A stretch of DNA of 64,000 nt from Elgaria multicarinata webbii (Eukaryota; Chordata; Lepidosauria; Squamata; Anguidae): NCBI RefSeq assembly GCF_023053635.1, contig NC_086172.1, positions 92,284,181 to 92,348,180 on the forward strand, given 5' to 3'. The translations under genes and the position numbers were made by a program. Below are positions 44,901 through 52,800 of the stretch, in pieces. Position 1 is the first letter of the stretch; every line of letters starts with the position of its first letter. Under the pieces are notes generated by a model. It had not been told where the DNA came from and did not search any database. It saw only the letters and a list, made by a program, of their open reading frames with translations.

Positions 44901-47900
44901 GGGTGCCCTCCACATGTGGGCTTCCTTCTCTGCTGGTGGGGAGTGTGCTCCGTGGGATCCATTGGTCACTCTGCAGAACATAGGATTGCTTCCTTAATAA
45001 GGTTTGTGTTCTCTCTGTTACGGATTTATGTTGTGTGTTCCAGTATATCTTAGAGACAATATTTCTGTGAGCCATTTATAATATCCCATTCTAAAGTCCA
45101 GCAGATATAACTAATTATAACCAGCGTAGTTGAATGACCGTAAAATAAGATAGGGCCTCTATATGACAGTTGGAAGACAACAAAAAGAGAGGCAAGTGTT
45201 AACAAGGGTTAGATGTAAGCAAAATGTGAACAAATTATGGAAATCTTAAATATGTGCAATGAATATTGGTTTTGCCCTATTTATTGTGATGTTCACTTAC
45301 TTTTGTTAACCAAAAGACTCTTATTTTTAATTAATCACTTCAGAGCTGCAATTCCCTTAAGCTCTAGACTGTTAGCCTTACTGAGCTAAGATATTTAATA
45401 TCATAATTATGTGTAAGAAAATCACCAAGTATTGTAGAATGAGCGGTTTAATCCTAGTTGTGTAAAACTAAACTTACCTAGTAAAAACTCCACAGTACCT
45501 TAGAGCCATGTGCACAATTTCATTGGTGTTTTAACACCCGAATCCAGGTCTTCACATCTTGTGATGCAAGCAAGAAGACAATCCACTAGTTGTTTTGTGA
45601 TCTGCCAAGTGCTGGACAGCCCTCCTTTTTCATAGTCTCTGGCAGGCAACAAAACCAGTAGGCTTAAGGTTGGCTGCAATACATGACTGCTGGGTTGTGT
45701 TTGGCATGGTGGTTGCAAGTTGTGTAGGCCTGCCATAGTGCAATATACAACTTCTACTAAAATGAATAGGGCTGAGTAATTAAGAACTTTAAAAAGAGAG
45801 AGAAGAATGTTAACTAGAGTAATTATAAAAAATCTATCCAGGAAACTATGATGTAATGTATATATGTGGTTATCAAGTTACTTTAACACACACACACACA
45901 CACACATGAAATCATACAAAGTAATTGACGTTACCCATAAATATTTTTCTTCATTATTTATTTTTGCATTTAGGGGCAATTCCAGAGACGATGGAAGAGT
46001 GGAAGTTCCTTCTGAGCCTTGTGAAGAGTCATCACAGTAGTGCCCTTCATCCTGGCATGCAAAATGGCAGTGCCGTTCCCAATGGTAGTCCAGATTGGTC
46101 AAATTATATTACTGTTGAAAATGTGGGTCTCTTGTTGGCCAGAGTAATTGGCCCAGATCGTGCTTCGCAGCTGTTGCAGGAATGTGGCCTGATGGCTGAA
46201 TTATCTGAAAGATTTGCCAAGGTCTGTGAGATACTAAGAATTGCTGAAAAAAGACAACGGTAAGCCTTCTGAGAATGGTATTGCATCAGCTGTGCCCAGA
46301 CATTATATTGAGCCATGCTTTAGTGTTACACGCATATGTAGCCATGAGCCTCTGCCTTGCACTCTCCCCTCATGTCCTATGATTGGAAGCATCTAATTGC
46401 AATTAATTTGCAATTGCAATTAGAGGTGTAAAACTTCCTGTAATTTTGAAGCCATGGGGGAAAATAACATTTCCCTAGGTTTTTCCCCCCAGGGAAAAAA
46501 ATGGAAATTTGGAGGTGGGGGATTAAAAATAAGTACTTTTTTTTAAAGCACTCTTTACAGATCTAAAGTCACTTTGTTGCTTAAGGGCAGCCTTCCTCAG
46601 CCTGGTGCCCTCGAGATACTTTGGACTTCAGCCCCAATTCAAAACATCTGGAGAGCACCAGGTTGGGGAGGGCTGCTTTAGGAACACAAAGCAGCCTTTA
46701 TGTTTCTAAAGTTATATTGTGTATGCCTTAGTTTGCTACAAAAAAAAAATCACTATTCTCAAAAACTTTTAAAATCAAACTAAGAAAATGTTTAATTTTT
46801 GGATGAATAAATAATACTTTTAAATTTAATATACCAAACATGAAAATTTATGAGCAAACAAAGATATACATCACATATTTTAGGTTCATATTTAATGTCT
46901 GAGCAGAGGGAACATCAGCAAGTAGGTCCTGAAACATTTGAAGCACTTAAGAACATTTGAAGCCAAAGGAAGTGAGGCAGGTGGCTACTAGGAGGAGGGC
47001 TTTCTCCGCTGTGGCACCCCGGTTGTGGAATGAGCTCCCCAGAGAGGTCCGCCTGGCGCCTACACTGTACTCCTTTCGTCGCCAGCTGAAGACCTTTTTA
47101 TTCACTCAGTGTTTTAACACTTAATTTTAACTTAAATTTAAATTTTACTGTTTTAACTCTGTATTTTAATCTTATATCAATTTTGCTGCATGGTTTTATC
47201 CTGGTTGTGCTTTTGATACTGTATTTTGTATTTGTGCTTTTAACCTGTTGGTTGTTTTATCATGGTTTTAATTTTTGTGAACCGCCCAGAGAGCTTCGGC
47301 TATTGGGCGGTATAAAAATGTAATAAATAAATAAATAAGGAGTCCAGAAGAAACAGGAAGAACTGGAGGCAGACAGTGGCTGGGTTCACATAACACGCTA
47401 ACCCACCATGGGTGTTGTCTGAATGCAGTGCATTTTCTGCAGGGTGGCTTGTTAACTATGCAATGTGGTTTACTTTTGTGAACAAGAAACCCTTGAGAAC
47501 CCATGGCTTGCTGTTGTGTTGTTCAGGGTTGTTAACAAACAACACTGCATGATTAATGAGCAACCCTGCAGAAAAGGTGCTGTGTTCAGACAACACGATA
47601 ATCCACCCTGTGGAAAAGCGCCATGTTCAGACAGCACAATAATAACCCATGGATCAACAGCAGTGCACACTGGGTTGGGGTTAGCATGTTGTGTGAACCA
47701 AGCCTTAAGGAATAGTAAACAACCTTGTTTAATTTAATAACCTACAAGCAATCTCAGCTTATTCTTTGAAGAGTGGCATTTTATTTGCTTTTGTAAATAA
47801 TTTCCATTAATGAAAATTTTATTTTTGTTCGTTTTGGAAGGTGGCCTCTAGTGGTAGTGTCAATCCCATGCCTATACCATAGGAACTAGGCTACTGAGTT

Positions 47901-49087
47901 TCTTTTAGGTAGAGAGGGTTTACTCTAGTGGCAGCAGTTTAAAAGTTTTATAGCTGGGGCAGCATGTCTTAGTGGTGAGGTCTAATTGAGATTTTTTTTA
48001 AAAAAGGCTGCAGTGAATTCTATAGACCAGAGCCTCAAAGTTATTATTTTTTTTTTAAAAAAAAAGCGACATAAATGAGATAACCCACATGCTGTTCCAT
48101 TGCATCTGGTAATGGGGGCGGGATAACCTACTGTGGGGGTTTTTCATGTGTTGGTTTCAGGTTAGAACTACATTAATTGACTGCTACAGCATCTAACCAG
48201 AACAAGCCCAGAAACAGGAGGCTGTAGAACAAAAACCAAACTGCCGAGAATGTACATTTTACTCCATATTATGATATGGTGAGAAACTGAGCATGACTTG
48301 GAGCATCCCTAAATATCTATCTTCAAACGATACCTTAGATCAATACTTTTAATAAAGAATAGAGGAAATAATTATACTGGGAATCATATGGAGAGGATTA
48401 AAAAAACATTTCCCCCCATGGCTTCATTATTTCTAGACATTTTGCATCTCTAGTCTTTCTATAAAAGTGTTCCTATTAAATAGTTTTTAAAAATCAATTT
48501 GTGGGGAGAGCAAAATTGTCTTAAATTCTAAAAGAAAATATTTCATAATCCAAAGCTGTTCATTTCCCCCCTAGTTTTTCAGGACACCGCCCCCCCTTTT
48601 CCTGGTTTTTTTCACTGGTATTTTTCCAGGCCTTCTTATCTCTAACTGCAGTTAATCTGAACCTAGCAAACAGCTTTGCAAAAGCCATAGTTTGTTGAAA
48701 CCTGGTTCCCAAATTAGAGTAAATGCATCATGGAAGGAAAATAATTGCTTCCCTTTACTCAGTAATGCTTACTGGCATAGGATATCCCAATTCTGTGTAA
48801 AGACAGGTGTTGCTTGTAATTCAACAGTATTAAAGGAATAGACAGGTACAAGTCCTATGAACCAACTCAAAATTTGAACTTTGATAACTTGCTGTATAGA
48901 TAAGGCACTTGCCACATTTTTATGGGTCTGTCAGCTTGATGAAATAAATTGCTGTTAAAGGTTAACATTGGTTTCTTTATAATATTTTATTTTTCTCTTT
49001 ACCCTGCTCCTTCACTTTTGTTGTAGAGCCCTGATTCAGTCCATGCTGGAAAGATGTGACCGATTTTTGTGGTCTCAACAAGCATAG
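17320..49087 (+). CDS. HPS5: HPS5, BLOC-2 complex subunit (complete, 22 coding exons)
   Basis: Encodes the HPS5 subunit of BLOC-2 (with HPS3 and HPS6), a cytosolic complex that directs cargo to lysosome-related organelles such as melanosomes and platelet dense granules. The 22 coding exons total 3432 nt and give 1143 residues, against about 1129 in human. Every junction keeps frame and has GT-AG ends. The N-terminal third (residues 1 to about 330) is the WD-repeat-like propeller, including [17 protein letters not shown] and [16 protein letters not shown]. The middle (about 400-750) is acidic, Ser/Glu-rich and poorly conserved. The C-terminal half is helical, with [17 protein letters not shown] near the end, and the protein stops at LWSQQA. 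The start was chosen because [18 protein letters not shown] aligns with the mammalian N terminus. The CDS has no internal stops or frameshifts. Identification is from remembered family sequence. Confidence 0.97.
17535..17670. mobile_element. Palindromic miniature element, CTCCAGAT family
   Basis: CAGCCTTCCCCAACCTTGGG opens it and AAGGTTGGTGAAGGCTG closes it; a pair of 8-bp flanks (GTCTAGGA / ATCCAGGA) agree at 6 of 8 positions. HPS5, after the first coding exon. Confidence 0.75.
18254..18304. repeat. Inverted repeat AGATTAACCACA
   Basis: 12-bp perfect arms at 18254-18265 and 18293-18304 in the intron before HPS5 coding exon 2. Probably a remnant of a small DNA element. Confidence 0.7.
18982..19092 (+). 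CDS. HPS5: HPS5 coding exon 2
   Basis: Acceptor CTTTTAAAG and donor GTAAGG, 37 codons in phase 0. Reads [19 protein letters not shown] to RLFLTHK, the start of the propeller. Confidence 0.95.
19486..19550 (+). CDS. HPS5: HPS5 coding exon 3
   Basis: Acceptor CTTGTCAG and donor GTGAGA, 65 nt. Reads [19 protein letters not shown] and ends in a split Ser codon. Confidence 0.95.
19626..19830 (-). mobile_element. CR1 LINE 3' end, antisense, HPS5 intron 3
   Basis: AGAATCATAGAAACATAGAG then GTTGGAAGGGGCCTATAAGG and ATCGATTCCAACCCC is the reverse complement of the amniote CR1 3' end (ATTCTATGATTCT tail). Confidence 0.85.
20228..20420 (+). CDS. HPS5: HPS5 coding exon 4
   Basis: Acceptor TTTTTACAG and donor GTAAGT, 193 nt. 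Reads [18 protein letters not shown] to INTSKQGK, the best conserved WD-like segment. Confidence 0.96.
21272..21405 (+). CDS. HPS5: HPS5 coding exon 5
   Basis: Acceptor CCCCCCATAG and donor GTAATT, 134 nt. Reads [19 protein letters not shown] to RSYLCDTE and ends in a split Arg codon. Confidence 0.95.
21796..22011 (+). CDS. HPS5: HPS5 coding exon 6
   Basis: Acceptor GGTTAAATAG and donor GTATTG, 216 nt. Reads [19 protein letters not shown] to [12 protein letters not shown]. Confidence 0.96.
22379..22614 (+). mobile_element. tRNA-derived SINE with LINE-like tail
   Basis: Contains an A-box-like TGGCTAAGGTGTTGGACTGG, a B-box GGTTCTAGTCC, a body with TGACTTTGGGCTAGTCAC, and a tail GGGATATAAATGTAATAAAT. 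Lies in HPS5 intron 6. Not a functional tRNA gene. Confidence 0.85.
22834..22970. mobile_element. Palindromic miniature element, CTCCAGAT family
   Basis: GTGACCCTCCAGATATTTTG and CCAAAACATCTGGAGGGCTA form the arms around CTCCCATAAGCC. HPS5 intron 6. Confidence 0.7.
23112..23183 (+). CDS. HPS5: HPS5 coding exon 7
   Basis: Acceptor TTTTTAAAG and donor GTAAAT, 72 nt. Reads [19 protein letters not shown]; the family sequence here is SEPQYDHTAGSSQSLSFPK. Confidence 0.9.
23290..23440 (-). mobile_element. Old antisense tRNA-SINE of the same family
   Basis: TTTTTTCCTCACAAAAACCT, AGTGACTGGCCCAAAATCAC and GTGATTTAAACTCAAGTCTT are the degraded reverse complement of the SINE at 22379. More diverged, hence older. 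Confidence 0.6.
23831..23919 (+). CDS. HPS5: HPS5 coding exon 8
   Basis: Acceptor TTTTTTACAG and donor GTAAAT, 89 nt. Reads [19 protein letters not shown] to LLWSEVK. Confidence 0.95.
24720..24910 (+). mobile_element. LINE 3' tail in HPS5 intron 8
   Basis: GTAAACCGCCCAGAGAGCTT then GGGGCGGTATATATG and (AGT)n/(AAT)n. The same tail type occurs at 46930-47340 and 58858-58918. It stops about 15 bp before the next exon, leaving only a short pyrimidine tract. Confidence 0.75.
24925..25103 (+). CDS. HPS5: HPS5 coding exon 9
   Basis: Acceptor CTTTTGTCTAG and donor GTAATC, 179 nt. Reads [19 protein letters not shown] to [16 protein letters not shown] 3' tail stops about 15 bp before the exon. Confidence 0.95.
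25269..25456. mobile_element. Miniature element with about 63-bp inverted arms, HPS5 intron 9
   Basis: The left arm (25269-25333, containing CTGAAAAGCCTCTCCAAGG) and right arm (25392-25456, containing CTTGGAGAGGTTTTTCAGG) are close reverse complements around a loop of about 58 bp. Confidence 0.7.
25652..25810 (+). CDS. HPS5: HPS5 coding exon 10
   Basis: Acceptor GCATTATTAG and donor GTAAGC, 53 codons. Reads [17 protein letters not shown] to [11 protein letters not shown]. Confidence 0.95.
26021..26365 (-). mobile_element. CR1-like LINE 3' fragment, antisense
   Basis: Starts AGAAGAGCTGTGCTGGATTA then AGTCCAGTATTCTGTTC and runs to a broken copy of the RT C-terminal end. Same family as 28082-29265, 57280-58290 and 60550-61075. 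Confidence 0.75.
26872..27095 (+). mobile_element. tRNA-derived SINE, same family, HPS5 intron 10
   Basis: GGTGTAGTGGTTAGAGTGTT, GGTTCTAGTCCCCACTCAGC, TGACTTTGGGCCAGTCTCAG and TATAAATGCAATAAAT match the copy at 22379-22614 closely. It ends about 35 bp before HPS5 coding exon 11. Confidence 0.85.
27130..27289 (+). CDS. HPS5: HPS5 coding exon 11
   Basis: Acceptor TTCTTAATAG and donor GTAATG, 160 nt. Reads [19 protein letters not shown] to HQEEEQLEL. The exon end is about 10 residues shorter than in human, which has an extra segment around CCGSHGNE. Confidence 0.94.
27695..27775 (-). mobile_element. LINE 3' tail, antisense
   Basis: (ATTT)n followed by TACCGCCCAATAGCTGGAGC is the reverse complement of the GGCGGTATA-type LINE tail. 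Short fragment. Confidence 0.65.
28082..29265 (-). mobile_element. CR1-like LINE, longest copy, antisense in HPS5 intron 11
   Basis: Read on the minus strand it shows the RT end in order: a degraded [18 protein letters not shown] block, an F-A-D-H remnant of the FADD motif, [17 protein letters not shown], then [19 protein letters not shown] and [18 protein letters not shown]. Stops and frameshifts break the frame throughout. About 1.2 kb, 5' truncated. Confidence 0.8.
29882..30445 (-). mobile_element. tRNA-derived SINE, antisense, interrupted by a hAT-like element
   Basis: The SINE end TGTCTTATACTAAGTCAAAC with GGTCCATCTAGC is at 29898-29935. It continues from CATCTAGCCCAGTATTGCCG to the tRNA-like part near 30445. 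The intervening roughly 400 bp is foreign and flanked by the direct repeat CATCTAGC. Confidence 0.7.
29936..30331. mobile_element. hAT-like miniature element with internal perfect hairpin
   Basis: Inserted in a SINE with an exact 8-bp duplication CATCTAGC on both sides, the hallmark length of hAT transposition. Ends start TAGCA on each strand but are otherwise imperfect. No transposase coding is visible. An internal 22-bp perfect inverted repeat lies at 29987-30008 and 30023-30044. Confidence 0.6.
30894..31017 (+). CDS. HPS5: HPS5 coding exon 12
   Basis: Acceptor TTTGTTAG and donor GTAAAA, 124 nt. Reads [19 protein letters not shown] to [10 protein letters not shown]. Confidence 0.95.
31275..31615. 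mobile_element. Palindromic miniature element, GAAGCCAT family
   Basis: Left GGATAAAAGAAGCCATCGTG is mirrored by right CCGATGGCTTCTTTTACCCC; inner CCTGCACAGCAGTGTGGCTT is mirrored near GTGCTGCCGTGCAGG. HPS5 intron 12. Confidence 0.65.
32955..33205. mobile_element. Palindromic miniature element with long arms
   Basis: TTTTGAATATTTAAGCTGCA with CGAACCTGGGCGGTGTGGGT in the left arm is mirrored by AACCCACGCCACCCAGGTTC and GCAGCTTCAATATTCAAAA in the right arm, with an outer pair around TCATGGTAGATTGTGG. A degraded relative is at 54400-54680. Confidence 0.7.
33330..33641. mobile_element. Palindromic miniature element, ACAACATGCTAACCCA family
   Basis: GGGGCTGGTCACACAACATG opens it and GTGTTGTGTGAACAGCCCC closes it. 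The element is flanked on both sides by TAA, compatible with a 3-bp Harbinger-type target duplication, though this could be chance. Internal arms are also complementary. Confidence 0.7.
34702..34854 (+). CDS. HPS5: HPS5 coding exon 13
   Basis: Acceptor TGATGTCTAG and donor GTGAGT, 153 nt. Reads [19 protein letters not shown] and then an acidic divergent tail. Confidence 0.93.
35409..35480 (+). CDS. HPS5: HPS5 coding exon 14
   Basis: Acceptor CTTTTAAG and donor GTAAGT, 72 nt. Reads [19 protein letters not shown], matching the family's SPPPEEDRFQELKVA stretch. Confidence 0.92.
35869..36427. mobile_element. hAT-like non-autonomous DNA transposon (559 bp)
   Basis: Terminal inverted repeats CAGTGGTTCCCAATT at both ends, flanked by TACTAGGT (35861-35868) and TACTAAGT (36428-36435), an 8-bp target duplication with one mismatch. 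Subterminal GGGGGTCC motifs recur. No long transposase frame. In HPS5 intron 14. Confidence 0.85.
36626..37272 (+). CDS. HPS5: HPS5 coding exon 15 (large exon)
   Basis: Acceptor TTTTTACAG after a (CT)n-like tract, donor GTAAGT, 647 nt. Begins [19 protein letters not shown], runs through a divergent acidic middle to [14 protein letters not shown], and ends [11 protein letters not shown]1 3' end starts only about 12 bp after the donor, so unspliced RNA would read into CR1 and stop after about 26 codons. Confidence 0.94.
37284..37530 (+). mobile_element. CR1 LINE 3' end next to HPS5 exon 15 donor
   Basis: Begins GGGCTCAAGTTACAGGAAGC, continues with GGAGGTTGTGGGCTCTCTCA, TGGACTCAATGGCCTTATAG and ends ATTCTATGATTCT. 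It starts about 12 bp after the GT of the donor. Confidence 0.85.
37531..38833 (+). other. HPS5 intron 15 remainder, nothing recognised
   Basis: AT-rich sequence with no supported gene, RNA or repeat family. Confidence 0.6.
38834..38954 (+). CDS. HPS5: HPS5 coding exon 16
   Basis: Acceptor TTGATTTCAG and donor GTATAT, 121 nt. Reads [18 protein letters not shown] to VLLAHAQ. Confidence 0.92.
39414..39569 (+). CDS. HPS5: HPS5 coding exon 17
   Basis: Acceptor CTGTATAG and donor GTACAT, 156 nt. Reads [19 protein letters not shown] to [12 protein letters not shown]. Confidence 0.95.
39946..40726 (-). mobile_element. Candidate solo LTR fossil (ERV-like), antisense, HPS5 intron 17
   Basis: On the minus strand the block is ordered like an LTR: a GC-richer U3, a TATAAAAT box (forward 40106-40113), an AATAAAA signal (forward 40007-40013) and a short U5 ending near ...ATCCACA. 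Ends are TG/CA compatible; the right end is uncertain (40715 or 40726). No internal coding is present, so it would be a solo LTR left by recombination. Family not assigned. Confidence 0.5.
40905..41009 (+). CDS. HPS5: HPS5 coding exon 18
   Basis: Acceptor CTTTCCTTAG and donor GTATGA, 105 nt. Reads [19 protein letters not shown] to DAEGNP. Confidence 0.94.
41939..41979. repeat. (GT)n microsatellite
   Basis: About 20 uninterrupted GT units in HPS5 intron 18. Likely polymorphic. Confidence 0.95.
42655..42768 (+). CDS. HPS5: HPS5 coding exon 19
   Basis: Acceptor ATATTTTCAG and donor GTAATG, 114 nt. Reads [19 protein letters not shown] to NICKSY. Confidence 0.95.
43316..43385. repeat. (CTT/CAT/ATT)n compound microsatellite
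   Basis: TTC, ATC and ATT triplets in succession in HPS5 intron 19. Confidence 0.9.
44131..44237 (+). CDS. HPS5: HPS5 coding exon 20
   Basis: Acceptor TTGTTACAG and donor GTTAGT, 107 nt. Reads [19 protein letters not shown] to LLDREH. Confidence 0.94.
45885..45906. repeat. (CA)n microsatellite
   Basis: About 11 CA units, 67 bp upstream of HPS5 coding exon 21. Confidence 0.9.
45974..46259 (+). CDS. HPS5: HPS5 coding exon 21
   Basis: Acceptor TTGCATTTAG and donor GTAAGC, 286 nt. Reads [19 protein letters not shown] through [17 protein letters not shown] to ILRIAEKRQ. Confidence 0.96.
46588..46675. mobile_element. Shortened palindromic element, CTCCAGAT family
   Basis: CAGCCTTCCTCAGCCTGGTG and CACCAGGTTGGGGAGGGCTG are the arms; the centre is largely deleted. 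HPS5 intron 21. Confidence 0.7.
46930..47340 (+). mobile_element. L2-type LINE 3' end in HPS5 intron 21
   Basis: Degraded coding for [14 protein letters not shown]-type residues (GGAATGAGCTCCCCAGAGAG), then an AT-rich 3' UTR, AACCGCCCAGAGAGCTTCGG, GGGCGGTATAAAAATG and (AATA)n. Confidence 0.8.
47378..47704. mobile_element. Palindromic miniature element, same family
   Basis: Starts GGCTGGGTTCACATAACACG and ends AGCATGTTGTGTGAACCAAG. Interior shares CTGTGTTCAGACAACACGAT with other members. HPS5 intron 21. Confidence 0.7.
49027..49087 (+). CDS. HPS5: HPS5 last coding exon with stop
   Basis: Acceptor TTTTGTTGTAG, 61 coding nt. Reads [13 protein letters not shown]-like residues (here [14 protein letters not shown]) and stops at TAG 49085-49087. 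Confidence 0.96.
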
Positions 49088-51295
49088 CAAACAGTTCTGG
49101 AATATAATGAAGGCAATCAGAGACATATTCTTCCTGTGCTGTACTATTTTCAAGAAGTCTTCCTGTCTAGGCAAAGGTGCATTTGCACCAACATAGGGGT
49201 AATGAAGCTTCATTTGCTACTGGATTTCCATCAGTCCATATTTGAGAGTATATTTCCAATTGCTTATTAAAAGTGCCAACTCAGCAGAAATACTTGTACA
49301 TGGGAAGCACTGCTCTATCAAGTTTAGGCTTGAAAATGGGGTTCTTTATGAAGGAAGAGGTTGTTAATGTTCAGAATGTACATTTAAATTCTAGTATTTC
49401 TTATGTTATCAGAAACATAAGCAAGTTGTATCAAATCTCTAGCAGTTTGTCATTTGGTTTGCAAGAAGCTGCACTTAAATGAATGTATGTAATTGCACAG
49501 ACTTTTACTGTTATAATTGAAAAGTTACCATGTACCTTTTGAGTTAAATAGTCTCTGGAAATCTATAGCTGTTGATTTTGTGCACTATTAAATTAAACAT
49601 GAAAAGATATTAAATTTCTGATCTTCTAAATATATATCAACATAGTACTGTGAAATTCCACTAGTTTTATTCATAATTTGAAGGAGTAATCAACAGAATT
49701 AAGATGCTAATACTTAAATATAACTGAAAATAAACACTGGCAGAATGTGCATATGTTAAAAACTGTATTTAATGTTTCAGCTTTTAAAGAGTTGATGTAA
49801 TTTTTGTATGCTGTTGCAAATTGTTGCCTCCACCAATTACTAATACAATCTACTAAAAAGCATCTAAAGCATTTATGAAAAAATCTTTTGCACTTTTTCT
49901 TGTTTACAACCTTCATGCATGCTTACTCAGCAGTGAGTTTCACTGTTCGGTGGGGCCCAGCTATGCATAGATAGGATTGCATTGTCAAACTGGAATAGTG
50001 ATCAAGGTTGTGTTCTTTTTTACAATTGCAATGCTGTATTGGTTTAGAAACTATGTATTTTAAAATCTACCTAATGCTCATGTTACTTTGATCAAAATAT
50101 CTGTGTATGGTTTGGTTTTCTCTATGTTACAATTATTTAATTTCTGATGCTTTATTTTCTATAATGGCTTGGATCCAAAGTAGTTTAAGGTTATTTCTGT
50201 TCACATAAATGGGCTTTTCTGTTTCCCATTCTAGCAGTAGGCCCCCATGTCTTCTGAAAAAGGTCTCTAAAAGTTCAACAGGGGGACGGATGACCATCCA
50301 TATTGCTTGTTCAGGAAATGGAAGGAGCTGCTATTGTGTTGTGTGTGTTAAATCAGTAACACTCCCTATACTATACTTGCATGGAATGCACTGGATGGTT
50401 TGGATCCAAATAAATATAAATTATACTTTAGGAGTATGGCATGTAGAGCTATGCAATTTTTGTACATTACTAGTGATTATTGAAGTCTGGTAATTTGGGA
50501 TGGGGAAGGTTATAAAATTGTGTTACATTATTAGTCTTGTATTCCAGCTGAGTCTTTCTGCCGAAATCTGAAATAGCACAATTAACATACTCTTGTATCC
50601 TTAGGTTTACTGTTCAGCATTGAAAGGGCTACATCTCATACTACCACTAATGAGTTCTTGTCTCTAACCTTTCTGCATCACATAGTATTAGGTAAATTAC
50701 CTTCTTTTGGGGCCTTATTTTTCTAGGCTACAATCCAAAGTGACCTATTTGCCACATTCAAGCTGTTGATGCCAGGGTCATTTCCTCTCTTCCCCACAGC
50801 TGCTTCTTAGACTTTTGTTGTTCCCTTGAGTTTGGGGGCTGACTTCATTGGCACTATGGAGGCGGTTTCCAGAAAGAGAGGTTCAGAAACCCTGCTGTGT
50901 GTGTAGAACTCACCATGCAGTTTGTTTCGAGTCTAGGCCCTATTGTGCAACTCAGTGCTCACTACCTCACATTTGTTTTGGGATAAATCCATTCAGTTTT
51001 AAGATTGTTACCAATTCACAAAGTGAGATCATGAAATAGTACTTTTCAGACAGGAAGCAATACAGAATTTTGTGAAGAGAACATGATGTGGAACAGCTAA
51101 ACATTTATGAAAAAAAATCTTTTGTACTTTGCTGCATCATACTTGTTTGTATTTTTAAAACAAATTGACTTCAACTTTATTTTATGGATACTTTTCATAT
51201 TAATAGCAGCTTTGAAACATTGATTGTAACCAAACAACTTTGTTTATGGTTTTAGTTAATGTGGAGTTTAATAAAGCTAATATATCTTATTTATC
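49088..51295 (+). terminator. HPS5: HPS5 3' UTR with candidate poly(A) signals
   Basis: No ORF of note follows the stop. AATAAA occurs at 49729-49734 and at 51270-51275; the latter is followed by a T/GT-rich stretch typical of a cleavage region. ATTAAA forms near 49588 are weaker candidates. Which signal is used cannot be read from sequence. A degraded AATCCTATGC-family repeat lies inside at about 49913-49985. Confidence 0.5.
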
Positions 51296-52800
51296 ACTTG
51301 TTTATTTTTCCAATAACTTTGGGAAATTGGGGGTACAAATGTTGACCATCAATAATAATAATTTTACATTTATGTATTCTGGCTGTAAATGGCGTGGGGT
51401 GGGGAGAATCAATATAACCATAATCAGCACAATAATACATAAAAAGAAATATAAAAATAATAATAGAAACAATACAATATGAAAAGTGCTCATCCACAAA
51501 TACACAAAATCTACCTCCACTCACAGTCTAAAATGGATATCATAAAAGCAGCCCACAACAGTTGGGCCATAACTTTATTTTCCCAGGCATTGAAACATCA
51601 GTTATCACTGAAAAGACTGATACCTGAACTGGTAGACTGGCAGTGGCTCGCCAGGGTTTCAGTCGGGATTCTTTTCCTCACCCTAGCTGGAGAAGCTGGG
51701 GGTCAAACCCATGACCTTCTGAATGCAAAGCATGTGCTCTGTCACACTGAGCTGTGCTTGCATTTAAAGGACATTTTAAAGTAAAATCACTGCGTTCTTA
51801 AGCCACGATCCCCAAAACAAACATGTATACAGAGAGAGAGAGCCATGTTTACTGCTGGACTTTGCTTGCTGTTTTACTGTAGAAGTTCCTGCTGCCAAGG
51901 AGACATGACAGCATCATCGGATCTAAAATTGGGGCCCCTTGTTTGAAAACTCACAGGAAAGGGCCAACACTCGGACTACATTTTAGAAAGTAACTCCATG
52001 AAATATTCCCCAATCTAGCCATTGAATATCCAGTGCAGAGTCCAAAGGTATAAGCTTAGCAAGAGATTTTCTTTACAGAATGGGAAGTAGGGTAGAAAAC
52101 ATAGCTTTGTCTTTTCTTCCATCCATGAATAGCCTCCAGTGCCCTATCCTTCACCCTGTCTCTGTTTTCTCTAACTACAGCTTCAGATATGAGGGTTTGT
52201 GTGACCTTTATTTTAATCACTGCTTGTGTAATGCAAGGTGATCACTTTGGGCAATGCTGCTTAGGTTTTCAAGATCCACTTAGGATAAACATCCCTAGTC
52301 ATTGCTTCCAGATGGGGAGGGCTCCTAGCACTCCTAATTAGAAGTCGTTGTGCAGTTTTTTCAGTCTTCTCTCTATCAATGGGTTTTCTACAGCCAGAGA
52401 CGAGGCAGAAGTGGATATGAGTTGAAGATGACATCTACACCCCTGTTAAATTCTGTGAATGAGGCAATGGCACCATAGAAGCCTGGTCATTGCAGGCAGA
52501 CCTTTATTTTTAACCAAATCATGTACATATTATCCAATACAGGGTTTGCATTAAAATAACAAAGGTGAGAGCTGCAGTGTACTTATACAGACTGGCAAAG
52601 AGACGTGCCTGTATATTAAAAATGCTTCTTTCAGTTTATAGAAGTTTGTGGAGGGAGACTAATGTTTTTGTTAAGTTTTTAAAAATTATTTTTATACATC
52701 AATCCCCTCTTGCTTTCTCTATATAGGGAAGGGGTGTCTCTTCACCTACATGCACACACACACAATTTATATGGGGCGATGCATTTGTGCATATGAGATT
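51296..52800. other. HPS5-SAAL1 intergenic spacer
   Basis: Holds the antisense SINE at 51600-51775; the rest is unassigned. No extra gene is supported between HPS5 and SAAL1. Confidence 0.6.
51600..51775 (-). mobile_element. tRNA-derived SINE, antisense, between HPS5 and SAAL1
   Basis: GCCAGGGTTTCAGTCGGGAT, GGGGTCAAACCCATGACCTT and GCAAAGCATGTGCTCTGTCA are the reverse complement of the SINE family at 61848. Confidence 0.7.

Larger units (their letters stand above)
42769..45960 (+). other. HPS5 introns 19-20, few recognisable features
   Basis: Apart from coding exon 20 and the two microsatellites no gene is supported. The 140-codon antisense frame at 43570-43992 has no recognised domain and no splice or family support. 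Confidence 0.6.
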
